DNA from: Paramyrothecium sp. XJ0827
Taxonomy: Eukaryota > Ascomycota > Sordariomycetes > Hypocreales > Stachybotryaceae
DNA: 64,000 bases
NCBI GenBank assembly: GCA_020881915.1
Contig: JAJFPB010000009.1
Span: 2,852,001-2,916,000 of the forward strand
Reading direction: 5' to 3'
Below are positions 45,828 through 57,090 of this stretch, in pieces; position 1 is the stretch's first letter, and each line of letters starts with the position of its first letter. The notes beneath the pieces are model-generated. The model searched no databases and was not told the DNA's origin. It saw only the letters and a program-made list of their open reading frames with translations. Position numbers and translations under genes: made by a program.

Positions 45828-46558
45828 TTTATCTGCCTTTGCGTTCTTCTCCTGGTTTCTGTCCTGGGCTACCAGATTGTTGCAGACCAGGGGCGCTAAA
45901 GGATACCAGCACGACTGGGACTTGTGAGGTGGAAGATTGTCAAGCACTCACTTTCTGTCACTATTTTCCCCCTTAGCATCACTACGTTCGTTACAAGCCG
46001 TCAGACTTCAATATCACATTCGTTTCTACCACCATTGATCATCACTTCTGCCCACTGAAACACCACTTCCGTGCCTGGCCTTTAGCGCCTGCGCCTAACC
46101 GCCACTTTCGCATCAATTCTTTCGCAAAGGACGAATGCACCAGTGTATCATTAGTCTCAGCTTGGCCTCAATTCGCCGATTCGTAGCACGCAAAATGCTC
46201 TATCAAATTCTTTACGGAAATAACAGCAAGCATTGTAGAAACGGGTCAAGTAGCAAATCATCAAGCTATGTGTAGGCTAGCTCATTTTGTCCCTTCGTGC
46301 CTCTGATAACGCACCGCCAATTTCCGTCGGCCTTTCTGCCACTTCCCGTTCATTCCACATAAGCCACGAAGAGACCATCGTCTATTGCTTTTGCGGCTGT
46401 CTTGTACCTAAGCACCAGCACGGTTGCCGAGAACGCTGGATATCGGAATCCACAAGAGCCTCTAGTATTCTACAAGTATCTGGTTGCCAATTGAGTCTTG
46501 AGAGCCTCATGTAGAATTTTACGAAGTAGGAAAGTTGGAGCTTACAAATTTGACCTAA
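45828..46558. other. Intergenic region
   Basis: No gene seen; the frame continuing after 45827 in another phase has no features. Confidence 0.45.
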
Positions 46559-46921
46559 TCACATTACATGCTCTTTAGCAGCATCTTCCAGTGATCGGCA
46601 TTTTGAAGCACCTACTGAGTCCGCAAATTTCCAAGAGATACTTTCCCTACGACGAAGAGGAGTGTTATCAGACGCAAATACCCAGTAAGTACCGTTAAAG
46701 CCGCCCCCGTGATAGTTTTTCGAGTGACAGCTGACCACTACCGGGATCATTGCCGACAAACTCTCTTCCAAGCATGGCTTGTGATACCCGCAAGGATAAA
46801 AAGTAGATCCAACCAACGAAGCTCCAGTATGCAAGTCACTGATCGAAAGGGGCCTGTTGAGGGCCAGGCATCTCAGATTGAGGCGGTTCTCAGGGTTTGT
46901 GGGAACGACTTTCTTTTTCAG
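46559..46921 (-). CDS. Possible terminal exon of an unrecognised protein
   Basis: A 120-codon frame begins right after an acceptor-like GGATAG at 46922-46927 and runs to TGA at 46559. Text is protein-like: VVPTNPENRLNLRC, TFYPCGYHKPCLEESL, MIPVVVSCHSKNYHGGGFNG, KFADSVGASKCRSLEDAAKE. It has five Cys and no transmembrane segment. I could not build a convincing 5' exon (candidates up to ATG about 47079 hit stops). It may be a gene remnant or part of a secreted protein. Confidence 0.3.
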   Translation of the reverse strand: MKKKVVPTNPENRLNLRCLALNRPLSISDLHTGASLVGSTFYPCGYHKPCLEESLSAMIPVVVSCHSKNYHGGGFNGTYWVFASDNTPLRRRESISWKFADSVGASKCRSLEDAAKEHVM

Positions 46922-47398
46922 CTATCCAGATCGTTGTCGCAATCACTTTCGTTGCCGTCATGGTCTACATGGAGAGCTTCCGGAAAGACGTCGTAGGAAG
47001 ATTAACGTGTCTCAGACTAACTTGTGCCTGAGTTGGCGGGACACTTTGGTGGCCACAGTGATAACAAGCGGTCTGTGAATACTTGCCATGTGAACAGCAG
47101 GAAGCGGTATTTTTGTAAAGAAGACGTTACTCATCTTGGCATATTAAAGATTATCAGGTTTGGCCTTATTTGATACGCCGAAATCTGTTGTTTAATATAA
47201 AAATAATGCCCCCTAACCCTTCTATATGTTCAGACACCCCTCTCACATTTCAGCCTCACAACACAATCGTGATATTATAAATGGACCTAGAAGTGAGATA
47301 ACTAAACTCATTGATTCTATAGAAGCTTATATTATCAGGCTCCAATTACAGTTTCAACGATCTTTACAATGCCCGAGGAAGAGATGCCACTAAAAGAT
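46922..47398. other. Intergenic region
   Basis: No supported gene; 47160-47290 is AT-rich. Confidence 0.4.
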
Positions 47399-48825
47399 TT
47401 ACTCCTCCCCTCCGCTTTCCCTGTAGTTCTTGTGTCGAAACTCTATACTCATTGCGGGTTGGGCATAAGTCTTTGAATTTAAATCCACAGACTTGATGCT
47501 AATGAGATCGTAATCCTTGAAGAATTCCGGATTGTGACCAGCAGCGTCTAGATAGGAGCGATTGTTATCTGTACCAGCGAGGATCCTAAACTGGTCCCCT
47601 TCTGGACCGGCTGCGCCTTTCCTAAAAACTGCAGGCTGGCCGACTTTACCAACCGCCTTGTGGGCTGATTGAACAGCAGACATAGTAGTGGGGTTATTTA
47701 TGGTATCGGATACAAAGAATATCCTCGTGGCATCTTTCAGTTTCCCGGAATCCTTCAGAAATTGTTGTTAGCTTGCTTATGTTCTCAGCATCGCGGGATT
47801 TGACTTACCAGAGCAGCTTTATACACGAGCTGAGAGACAGGGATGAACTTGGTGCGGTCAGGATCCTTCACCGGCTCCCCCTTGAATCTGACCACTCTGC
47901 CCTCTTGATCTTGCAAGTATCTGTTCCCATCCCTAACTTTGTGGCGCTCATGGGCGACAATGGCCACGTAGTTTTCCTGGCCGCTCTTCACGGGGTTTTC
48001 TACTCTTCCAACACTTACCTTTGCCGTGTAACCCAATTCAGTCTTAATTTTGTCAATGGACTTGATATCATAAGTCGACCAGCCGTCCTTCACCTTGAAA
48101 CCAAAACTTTTGTCGAGACCTAACTGCGGAACCGATGTCTCCACACCATAAAATGGTTTTGGTTGGATTTTATAGTTGCCGTAGCGCAGGATATAATCCT
48201 CGTTCCAATGTTCAGGTTTCTCTGCGAGTTTGATGCGTTTGTCGCCATCTGTGCGCAGTTCTAGCTTTTGTGCTTCGTCCAATGGAGGAACATTAGAGAT
48301 ACAGCCTTGACCTCTGCACTTGATGTCCGCCCCTGTGGCCTTATCAGGCTTCCTGTCAGGAGGATTTGCGCCAGATCCAGAACGACTAGGCTGGCCGGCA
48401 ATACTCCCTTGTCCCCCCTTCTTGTCAGGGGCATCAATTCGGACGGGTCGGGGCTCGCCGCCTGCTGCGCCAGCGGGAGTTTTGCCCGCTCCAGCGGCGC
48501 CGCCAATTCTCACGCCTTTTGGTCCACCGCCAAAGCGAAGAGGAAACGCCCGCGCATGATGGTTGTTGGTATTCTTGTAGACTTTTGCATCATTAGCTTT
48601 TCGATTGTGAAATACTGTAGGTGCACGGGAGGGCATGTGCTCACGATCAACTCCCACTGTGGAAGACTCCGGAACCACTCTGCCTGAGCTTCCGCGTAAG
48701 CTACTCGAGACAGCTAAGGTAAATCAAAGATGGTGAATATTAAACCGCATGATGCCTTACGTGCGATGGCAGCTGTAAAATTCAGTAATGGGTGTAGAAC
48801 TTGAACTTGAGAGAGTAGTGGTCAT
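47399..48825 (-). CDS. Unknown protein with a Gly/Pro-rich linker and a basic C-terminal domain
   Basis: The main frame runs to 47809, then an intron (47808..47753, GTAAGT..AAG) joins KAAL to DSGKLKDATRIFFVSDT and continues to TGA 47399. The main frame has no ATG at its left end. A short upstream exon (ATG 48825 to 48761; intron GTAAGG..GAG to 48703) fits in frame and gives about 438 aa; the alternative is ATG near 48639. Layout: polar N-terminus; low-complexity linker (GGAAGAGKTPAGAAGGEP); then a folded-looking region (ILRYGNYKIQPKPFYGVE, GWSTYDIKSIDKIK, ENYVAIVAHERHKV, YLQDQEGRVVRFKGEPV); last exon with SYLDAAGHNPEFFKDYDLIS. GAGKT here lies in low complexity and is not a Walker A. I recognise no family. 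No signal peptide in the assumed model. Intact, probably expressed. Confidence 0.6.
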
Positions 48826-49400
48826 GTATGATATATGCTGTAGTCATGGGTCTCTTCGTTCAAATGCTCGGTATCTAAATACCCATCATCTTGCTCGGGT
48901 TTCTACATCAGGGCTAATAATAAAACCAACTCAATCACGTTCTGAATACCGTCACCAACCGATGTGGCAGTGTGTTGTTTCTGAAACGATGTTGGCTCCT
49001 TTGACAAGGCCTAGGCCATCTTCATGGGAGGAGGAAAATGCTCAGGCCCCCAACTGGTGCGTCTTATATCCATCTTGGGAGAGGGCCCCAAGCAATGTCA
49101 TCTTTGGGTTGCATCATTACGAGCCCCCACTCGGCCTGTGCGGCGTTTCAGGGCATACAAAAGTTCATGGTGATGTGCCAACATAGCAAATCTACTAACA
49201 CATAAAGGAACATCATAAATTGGGGAACCAACACGTGCACCGCATCGCTTCTGTGTCATACGAGCTGAAGTTGGCTTGGATAAAAATATCCCTATCTTGA
49301 ACGAAGCAGAATCTGTGACCGCCCAGTCTCCTAATTTTCTTCGTCCACGCTCGGAGTTCTGTTAGAAAGTTCGATCGGTTGACGGTTGGGTAACTCAACA
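48826..49400. other. Divergent promoter region
   Basis: Between the unknown minus-strand gene and the ankyrin gene; the plus frame 48788-49186 has no features. Confidence 0.4.
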
Positions 49401-50641
49401 ATGAAGCTCATGGAGATTCCCTCAGAGATCTTCAAAGAGATTATATCTCTCGTGGTGCAACAACTGGGGTTACAACTAGCAATGCAAGCCCGTCTTACAT
49501 GCCGTATGTCATGTTCTGCCACTTGATGTCTCTGCTAATTGACGTAGGGACGTTCGCAGATGAAATATTCGATGCTCTTTTTGCGACGAGAGTTATTGAA
49601 CAGCTTGCTGATCATCAAGAAGCATCTTCTAGAATCCCTGATGATGTTACTGCACGATATTTATTCCACCGAGTCCGCACTGATCCTTCCGTCACTCATC
49701 CATGGATTACCACAATTCGCGAGACTTGCAAGCTGGTAGCCCAGCACAAGACTTGGGAGGAAAATGATCGATATGCTGCACTATTAGGGCGAAATGCCAG
49801 CTCTTGTTTGGCATTGAACTTCAATGGCAATATGTTCAAAATTTTGATCGGAGACGGCGCGAACGACAAGACTCAGCATGAGGGTGGCACTTTGGATAAC
49901 TGCCTTGCCTTAGGGGCATGGATGGGTGACTTGGCACTAGTTAAGACTCTTTACCAGGGGTCAGATGCGTTGTCATTTTTTGGAAGACCATCCTGGGCTG
50001 CGGCTGCCAATGGCCATATCGACATTCTACAGTTCCTTCTCGAACAAGGTGCATTACCATACGAACCCAACTATGTCGTCGGCCCTGCTTTCAAGTTGTC
50101 TGAATCCCCTATTGGAGTCGCGGCGTATAGGGGCCACGAACAAATTGTTCGACTCTACCTGGGACAGCCTTACTATTGCGCGGAGACACATCGGGAGGAG
50201 AGGAAAGCAATCATATACGCGGCATTGGGCGACCAGCCAAGGACACTTGAAGTTCTATTACAACATTTTCAACAGCAAGCGTCCATCGATTCATATCTCG
50301 GTAGTCTTGATGGATCATTGCTTCGATGTTCTTTAGAAGGGGCTGTTAAGTCTGTCCGGCTCCTTTTGAATTACGGCGCAAACCCTGATGAAACGGATGA
50401 CCATCCCTTCTCGTGTTTGCAACGAGCAGCGAGCAGCGGTCATTTACAGATCGTAGAGATGTTGCTCGATGCAGGTGCTTCAACCATAGCACCTATGTTT
50501 GTCCAATGTCGTAGTGTTCCTGAGAGGAGCCGCAGGAGACAACAAAAGAGCGCCTTGACACTAGCAAAGCTTGCGGGTCATGAAGCGATTGCACGGCTCA
50601 TAGAAGAAAGACAAGGCCAGTCGGCAGAAGAGGGAGTCTAG
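49401..50641 (+). CDS. Ankyrin-repeat protein with F-box-like N-terminus
   Basis: Two exons (intron 49504-49547, 44 nt, GTATGT..TAG), 398 aa. The first exon MKLMEIPSEIFKEIISLVV resembles the start of an F-box (LPxEI-type helix), as in many fungal F-box/ankyrin proteins. The body holds degenerate ankyrin repeats: AAAANGHIDILQFLLEQGAL, AAYRGHEQIVRLYLG, GAVKSVRLLLNYGANPDETD, AASSGHLQIVEMLLDAGAST and LAKLAGHEAIARLIEE. No enzymatic domain. Ankyrin stacks mediate protein-protein contact; with an F-box they may recruit targets to an SCF ubiquitin ligase (inference). Gene looks intact. Lineage-specific families of this kind are abundant in filamentous ascomycetes. Confidence 0.85.
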
Positions 50642-51397
50642 AATAGCTTCTCCTCGCGATGGGGGACCTAGGATCGATCGAGAAAGCCACGTATTTACTT
50701 GAAACGGCATCCCCTGTAGAGTTTTACGTGTCCGTATGACTTGAATGGTTGAGCGAAGAATGAAGAAGCCCTAATTGGTTTAAGGGGCAACGGAATGCAT
50801 GAAACGGTTACTTTTGATCAAGGCAATGCGCCAATCCCTATTTACCTCGTTTGTTGGGTGAAGTTTATTTTTATCGCATCTTACCAGGATTGACGGTCTA
50901 GACCACTTTCAGATGGATATGAATATCTGAAGACTTGTTATTTCCCATGTTGTTGGCAAGCCCCCACACGTGTTGGTGGTACCTTGTTTGTTCCACAGCG
51001 TCTGTCTCATACTGCAGTTCTCGCGCTATTAATACCACTTAATCCTACAGTAAGAATCCTGCCCGCGTGATTCTCCGCCGCCAGCTTCACGCTGTTGGCT
51101 TTCGTCTCAAGTCTCCCTGAAGGCGTGAGATTGCAAGTTATTTGGGCTGACAGAAGTCCTTTCTTAGAGGACGACGTTTCAGGTGAAATAAATAAGACGG
51201 GACAGATTACAGGAGAAGTGCGCGCGTGCCACAGTGAGCAAGCGATCTAGAAAGTATAAAGCCGTTGTGGTTTAAGCTTGTTTACATGACAGTCAATTCA
51301 TCAATCATTGAGTCAGGTCACTCGTTAACTGTGCTTCGGTCATTCACTTGAATAATTGTCTCTCTCTTAACAAACCAACTTCTCGTTCAAATCCGCA
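50642..51397. other. Intergenic region
   Basis: No gene seen; the right end is the promoter and leader of the orphan gene at 51398. GTATAAAG at about 51256 is a TATA candidate. Confidence 0.4.
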
Positions 51398-52707
51398 ATG
51401 GTTTTCGCATTCATAGTCAACGCTGCCTCCGTGGCACTGCTGGCAGTGCAAGTCAGCGACATGATAGGAAGCGAAACACCCTCCAAGCAGTCGACTATTG
51501 TGCAGCTGGTCTTAGGATCCGGTGATGATACTATGGTCAGTCACCTCGAGGTCCCGGTCCATGACGATCAGTGGAAGACTAACATTCATCTTAGGGCGGC
51601 AACGTACCTCATATTGCACTGTGGAATGAGGAAGGAAAGCGCCTTGGACAACATAATCCTAAACGGGCGAAAAGTTCTCCTGGGAGCGGCTACACAGTAG
51701 CCGTTGCTCATAATCAGGGGATTGTGGACGACTCAGCAGAGTATATCATGTTGAGCAATTTCGAAAACGATGCTGTCTGCATTTCTGCAATCTACATCAC
51801 GGACGACCATGTTAGTACAGCCTGGTTCGGCGACTACGGCAAGAAATGTGGCATGACGTGGGGCATCAGCAACGAGGAAATTGGCGCGGAACGCTCGAAA
51901 CCTAACTGTGTCTGGCTGGACGGCGATAATACTAATGGTATCAAAGCCCGAGCCATGAGTTTCCATATCAAGGATATGGTAGGCAGTGCGGATCGTGCGG
52001 AGCAGTACGATGCCATATATGAGACGATGTGTGGCAGCACTCCGCGCTTCTCCTTCTGGGGAAGTATGTTGCCCGACTCATGGATCCCATTCTTTGACCC
52101 GCCTCTCGCGTACGAAACCGACTCACAGTCGGGGGGTCTGGGGAGAGATGTGGAACCCTTTCGCGTTCTCGACCGAGGCAGCAATTACGACAAGAGCCAG
52201 TACATGTTCAGAGGCAAGGATTTGGGACGCCCCACAAAGGAGGACTACGACTGGAGGGGTGGATACTGTGCAGAAAACAATCTATGGGGGCAAAGCTACT
52301 GCCCCCAGAAACCAGAGAATAAGAGAGCTGTGAACAAGAGCAATGACAAGGGAGACTCCGACACAAGCGCCCATGGATTCACCGCTAGATCCACCAAAGT
52401 TATTGCCAAGCACAGACCTTACCGTCGCGGGATCAGCGACCGCCTCATCATTACTGGCAACAAGAGCCACAGCGCAAAAGAGCTTTGTGGGTCCGAGACC
52501 TCATATGGACCTGATACAGCGTCAACTGTGGAACGTTTGTTTTGCGACATGGAGACGAAGACACTGTACCCCTTTTGCAAAGACGTGGTCACTGAGACTT
52601 GCTTTAATGTCGAATTGAAGGAGCTAGTTCGGCCTATAAACTCGCGGATCACACAGCGCGATGCTACGATCCTGAAGGAGTATACTAAGGTTGAAAACTG
52701 GGACTGA
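51398..52707 (+). CDS. Orphan-family protein, probably secreted, Cys-containing
   Basis: Two exons: 51398-51603 and 51675-52707 (intron 71 nt, GTACCT..AAAAG, phase 2, CCTAAAC branch); 412 aa. Without this intron the two long frames are out of phase. The N-terminus MVFAFIVNAASVALLAVQVS is a likely signal peptide. Recognisable blocks: GSGYTVAVAHNQGIVDDSAE, CISAIYITDDHVSTAWFGDY, KKCGMTWGISNEEIG, PNCVWLDGDNTNGIKARAMS and WRGGYCAENNLWGQSYC. The C-terminal module DRLIITGNKSHSAKELC ... ERLFCDMETKTLYPFC ... CFNVELKELV recurs as a relic at 24008-24368. The linker before it is basic and low complexity. I do not recognise the family. It looks intact and is the functional-looking member of a two-copy set in this window. 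Confidence 0.7.
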
Positions 52708-53084
52708 TCATTCTTTTGTTAACACATGCTGTTTCTATTTTTTCGTTTCTTGGTTTGAGTGCTTTTCATATAGTTTACCTGCCTACCTCTTGAGTATTGG
52801 GGACATAAGACTGTTGTGGTTCCTGCGCTTCTTAGGGTCACGCGAAGTCCCACATGATCAGCTTGACTGCCACACCGGCTCATACAGATGTACAATACAT
52901 ATCGTTATACAGAAAGAACTGGAATCCTATTTAAATTCATCAGCAGGGTTAAGCGGAACGGCTGAATTTGCAGGAATCAAATATTATTCTCTTTGAATAA
53001 GTTAGGTCGTGATCTCGTTGCAGTCCAGATATGCCCATACCCAATATCGTTGCGAAGTATTAGCATGTAATTCGTGACAGATTA
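52708..53084. other. Convergent 3' flanks
   Basis: Nothing coding supported between the ends of the orphan gene and the S58 peptidase gene. Confidence 0.45.
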
Positions 53085-54308
53085 TTAAGATGAGTTTAAC
53101 AAAGACCTCTCCGCTTCCTTGAACTTTTCAATAATTTCCCTTGTTGCTCCCAATGGCAGCGCGTCAACTGTACGCCGCATATTGCCCGTCATGGTCTCCG
53201 CCATGCACAGCGCATTATAAATGGCTTCCTCCGTCGCATCAGCCGCTGCTTCAAACAAACCGTTGATTGTTTGATTATCTGTTGCATCCATGTTCAAAGT
53301 CCGAGGCTTAAACGGGTCGACTTCTCTGTGCTGGCCTGTCACCGTTTGCACTGGAATCTCAGTTGCGGTTGAGAACGCAAGAAACAAGTCCCCAGAAGGA
53401 TTGTGAGCGTATCCTCCTACCCGGGCTAGGCCGATTGTGGCTCGCTTGGCTAACCGTTGCAGTTGGATCGGGAGGAGTGGTGCATCAGTAGCAAGGATGA
53501 TGATGATTGATCCGTCCTTTTTATCCTTGGCTGCGTCGTACTCCTTGTTGTGAGCTGTTGCAGCCGCGTTATCTTTAGCCCGTTCTTGGAGAATTCGTCC
53601 GACAGGCACACCGCAGATCCGTAGATGCTGGAGCCGACCATAGTTTGCCTGCACGAGGGCGGCAACAGTGTAGGCTTTGTCCTTCTCTCCAGGAACAATC
53701 CTACTGCTTGTGCCGGTGCCACCTTTGAATCCCTGACACATCATACCCGTCCCACCGCCAACGTTACCCTCCGGTAGGGGATCTGCCGACGCCATAGTGA
53801 TACTCTCTACCACATGCTCAGGGGTGACGGCGAAGTGTCGTAGATCGTTAAGATGACCGTCAAATGTTTCAGCCACGACAGGCAGCAGAAACCAATCAAC
53901 CCCACCTGCGCCTTGTCCGTAGTGCTCAATCGCATACTTGTAGATGCCAGTGTAGCATTGGCCCACAGCAAAACTGTTTGTAATGAGGATGGGTGAATGT
54001 AACAAACCCGTTTCCTCGATCCAGTGCGTCCCGGTCATTTCTCCCGAACCATTGAGGCGGAATATGCCAGCGTGGCAAGCGTTGCGGAACCAACTCCTTC
54101 GGGGGAGAATAGTTGTCACGCCAGTGTTGACTTGCCCGTCTTGCTCTCGAAGTGTGATTGTGTGTGCGAGGACACCGGGAACATCTGTGATGCCGTTCTT
54201 GGCGCCAGGACTCCATGTTCCGAGGTACAGACCTGGAAAGACATCGCGAACGCGACCTCGAGAGTCCGATTTGGGCATTTGTTCAAAAGTAATTATTTCT
54301 CTTGTCAT
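53085..54308 (-). CDS. DmpA-like aminopeptidase, peptidase family S58 (P1 family)
   Basis: Single exon, 407 aa from ATG 54308 (A at -3); in-frame ATGs at 54341 and 54278 are alternatives. S58 features in order: GAKNGITDVPGVLAHTITL near residue 40; GVTTILPRRSWFR; GEMTGTHWIEETGLLHSPI; DWFLLPVVAETFDGHLND; and the self-cleavage region EGNVGGGTGMMCQGFKGGTG followed by TSSR (around 181-203), where the pro-enzyme normally splits to expose the N-terminal nucleophile Ser of the beta subunit. Late blocks GSIIIILATDAPLLPIQLQR, RATIGLARVGG and SGDLFLAFSTA also match. Such enzymes remove N-terminal residues, including D- or beta-amino acids, from small peptides and amides. No signal peptide; likely cytosolic. 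Looks complete. Confidence 0.92.
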   Translation of the reverse strand: MTREIITFEQMPKSDSRGRVRDVFPGLYLGTWSPGAKNGITDVPGVLAHTITLREQDGQVNTGVTTILPRRSWFRNACHAGIFRLNGSGEMTGTHWIEETGLLHSPILITNSFAVGQCYTGIYKYAIEHYGQGAGGVDWFLLPVVAETFDGHLNDLRHFAVTPEHVVESITMASADPLPEGNVGGGTGMMCQGFKGGTGTSSRIVPGEKDKAYTVAALVQANYGRLQHLRICGVPVGRILQERAKDNAAATAHNKEYDAAKDKKDGSIIIILATDAPLLPIQLQRLAKRATIGLARVGGYAHNPSGDLFLAFSTATEIPVQTVTGQHREVDPFKPRTLNMDATDNQTINGLFEAAADATEEAIYNALCMAETMTGNMRRTVDALPLGATREIIEKFKEAERSLLNSS

Positions 54309-55233
54309 GCTGATTTTTAATAATACGTTAGGATGGCACATTCAGTAACTTCCCGTGAAAGCGTCTGTACTTAAGGCCAATGAGCTCAGGCGCTGAACGT
54401 GCTCCCACATGGGTCGGTCAAGATGCTAGGAAGTCAATCCCATTAGATCGGGATGAGTCACGCCGCATTCTTAGTGGGGTTGGTTGTCATTGGCAGTGGG
54501 GTAACTGTTCGCTTGTATCAGACTCTTTGGGCAATTCCAGCTTGACATGCATGATCGCAGGGTACTGGACTGGAACTTCGGCCCATCGCAACCAGATACC
54601 GGGATCAATAAAGCATCCAGCATGGTGATCTTGCATATGTGAAGAACGTGCCTCGACTACACGTATATGTGTACATTGTGTTATTGAAGGATTAAAATTG
54701 AGAAATTTATGAGGATGTTCAAATTTGAGAATATCAAGTAGGGACACTGATACAATCAAACTTGACTCAGTCAGGGGATCTAATACCCAGAGTCTCAGAA
54801 CCAGTAACAAAGTCAAAATGAAGATGTGCACACAAAGTGCCACAGGCACTTACAAGGCTTGAGCCATCTGTTTTGTTATTGTCATAATCCTAACTTTTAA
54901 GGTCGCCACGCCATGAAACTTGAATTCTAACACACGACCTTGGCGTCATGAGAGCCCAAGGCATTTTGGGGTGTTGACATAATCATCCCATAAGCCTCCG
55001 GAGGGTTGCCACGTCGCGGAGGGTTTTCCGGCATCACATGAAGCCCCCCGTCTAGTGTAACCTGGGATTTATCCGGGACTGGAAGATCTATTCGGCCTTT
55101 CTGCGGAAGATTTAGTCATGGAATTCGGTCCAATCATGAGACCTGGGCCCGCCTCATCTGTGGACTCCGATCGAATTGAGATGGTCTCTCTATTCTCTTT
55201 TTAAAGCTAGCAACGACGCGCCCACCCCTCCAC
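54309..55233. other. Intergenic region
   Basis: 0.9 kb; minus frame 54487-54849 is hydrophobic but has no other support. No gene called. Confidence 0.4.
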
Positions 55234-56349
55234 TTAAGCTAGAACTTGAGCCCAGTCTTGCTTTTTAAAGTAGCTCTCCACAGTCTCCAGAGTTGGAGCA
55301 AACTTCAACTGCAGAGCACATCAGTTACAGTCCGTGCAAGTATGGTGCGATGACCGTTGACAACTTACATCTCGGGGGTGAATGACTGTGGGGTCGTCTC
55401 TTCCTTCGTATCCAAATTCATTGAAGCAAGCAAAGTTATCCTCCAGTTCAAGCTTCAGATCTGCGGGTATGGAAGGAGGAAACTGTCCCTTGGGCAAGGT
55501 GACAAGCTCCGCTTTCAGTCCAGCAGCTTTTTGGAAGGCGGCCACGATCTCAGGATGAGTGAACCATGCGCGATAGCCAATCAGGTTCTTTCCAGGAGCT
55601 TCCAGTACGAGTGACTTGACCAAAGGTCCAGTGTCTTCCTCAGCGACAATGAATGGGATCTTCACGTCTTGTTCAACGTGGGTGACAAACTGAACCACGC
55701 CGTCGGAGTTCTATAAGACTTTAGCCGTGTCATACTACGAAAAACAGTTCCATCCAGGTTGAGCGCTCACCTTGTTGACTTTAGTCAGCGGGTTGGTGAC
55801 AAAGTTGCTCAAGAACAGGCCAGCCTGAAATATGCTTGTCTTTGTCCAGAGTTCTGGGTAGGTCTCTCGGCCATATTCTTCCGCTCTTGCTTTCGAATCG
55901 AAGTGGTACACATGGGTATACTTCCCCTTGGACCATTTTGAGGTATTGGACAGAGACGAAAGTATGAATCGTTCCAGAGTGGGGACTTTTGCAGCCGCGT
56001 CGATGACATTTTTGAGTTGTTGCGTTTCATGCTCGCCCGCCCAGACATTCAAGGGCTGGCCTGGACTTGGCCGATCCTTGTTCGCCGGATCACCGTAGAG
56101 ACCCCAGAAATCGCTCACGGCGAAGATTGCGTGGGCGCCATCGAACGCGGCCGAGAGTGTGGCAGGTTCATCCAGGTCGGCTTGAACGACTTCGGCCCCT
56201 CGCGCGGCCAATTTTCCCGCCTTATTGCTGCTTGCATTCCGGGTCAAAGCTCGGACTCTCCATCCTGGCTCTTGTAGGAACACCTCTGCCACAGAACTAC
56301 CTTGATTTCCAGTGGCTCCAACAATGACGATGAGCTTTGAGGAAGACAT
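55234..56349 (-). CDS. NmrA-like family NAD(P)-binding protein
   Basis: Three exons with introns 55770..55711 (GTGAGC..TAG) and 55368..55309 (GTAAGT..CAG), 331 aa. Start at ATG 56349, directly before the Rossmann strand KLIVIVGATGNQGSSVAEVF with the NmrA GxxGxxG motif (residues 11-17). GWRVRALTRNASSNKAGKLA and GAEVVQADLDEPATLSAAFD give the NADP-binding and atypical-SDR pattern. Then AIFAVSDFW, LERFILSSLSNTSKWSKGKY, HVYHFDSKARAEEYGRE and IFQAGLFLSNF. Family members are redox-sensing regulators (NmrA) or NADPH-dependent reductases; the Y-x3-K catalytic pair of classical SDRs is not evident, which favours a sensor or isoflavone-reductase-like role. No neighbouring GATA factor. Looks intact. Confidence 0.9.
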
Positions 56350-57090
56350 GGCGAAGAACGATGGAATGAAGGTCAATTGTAAAAGCTAGTCAATACCCTT
56401 TTTATCTTCCAAGCCCCTTCAAACATATTTACGAAGAAGCAGTCACTACATCAATTCATGACGATGAAGGCTTTCGGGCGCGGGTTGATTTATCAGCCCG
56501 TTCAAATTTGCTCCGGGTCTGTCGGGCTGGAAAGCTCCACATCGACTCCACAACCATGTGGTTCATGGCTTTATTTTCCGAAACACTGGGATTAAGCCGG
56601 GGCAAGTCGACCTTTGACCCAGTGTCGGGGACTGTTTAAGTCACTTCATGCTAATTGAATCTTCTAATCTAGCATCTTACCTTTGCATACAGTGCCTTAG
56701 TTAAGCATGTGTTTGCTACTATAATCAAGGGATGTACGCCGTTCTTTTCCGCCCCGAAATGACTAACTCCTGTCTAGTCTCGGAAAGATTAGAATTCAGA
56801 AGCTGGCATCATTTGTCTTGATTATTGGATCTTATCGTGATATTTGTCATCCAGAAAAACATAGCCTATGACTTCAAGGCCTGTTTCGCTCCCCTGGTTC
56901 TTGCTCTTGGCTCTGCCTGGAATCGAAGTTTTCCCTTTGACCCATTTCCTCCCGAAGTTCAACTCCAACAGCATCAGTATCCCAAAGCCGTTCAAGCTTA
57001 AATCTTCTCTAAGTTTGAACCTCTAGCCTCTGGCGCTTCCTTATCTCAGATTGAATTAACGGGAGCTCATCCGCCCCACCCAGACCTTCA
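56350..57090. other. Divergent promoter region
   Basis: Between the NmrA-like and DUF4267 genes; no gene seen. Confidence 0.4.

Noticed and set aside
48486..48506. GAGKT string resembling a Walker A motif in the unknown protein at 47399-48825
   Set aside because: It lies in a Gly/Ala/Pro low-complexity linker without a surrounding beta-strand or Walker B.
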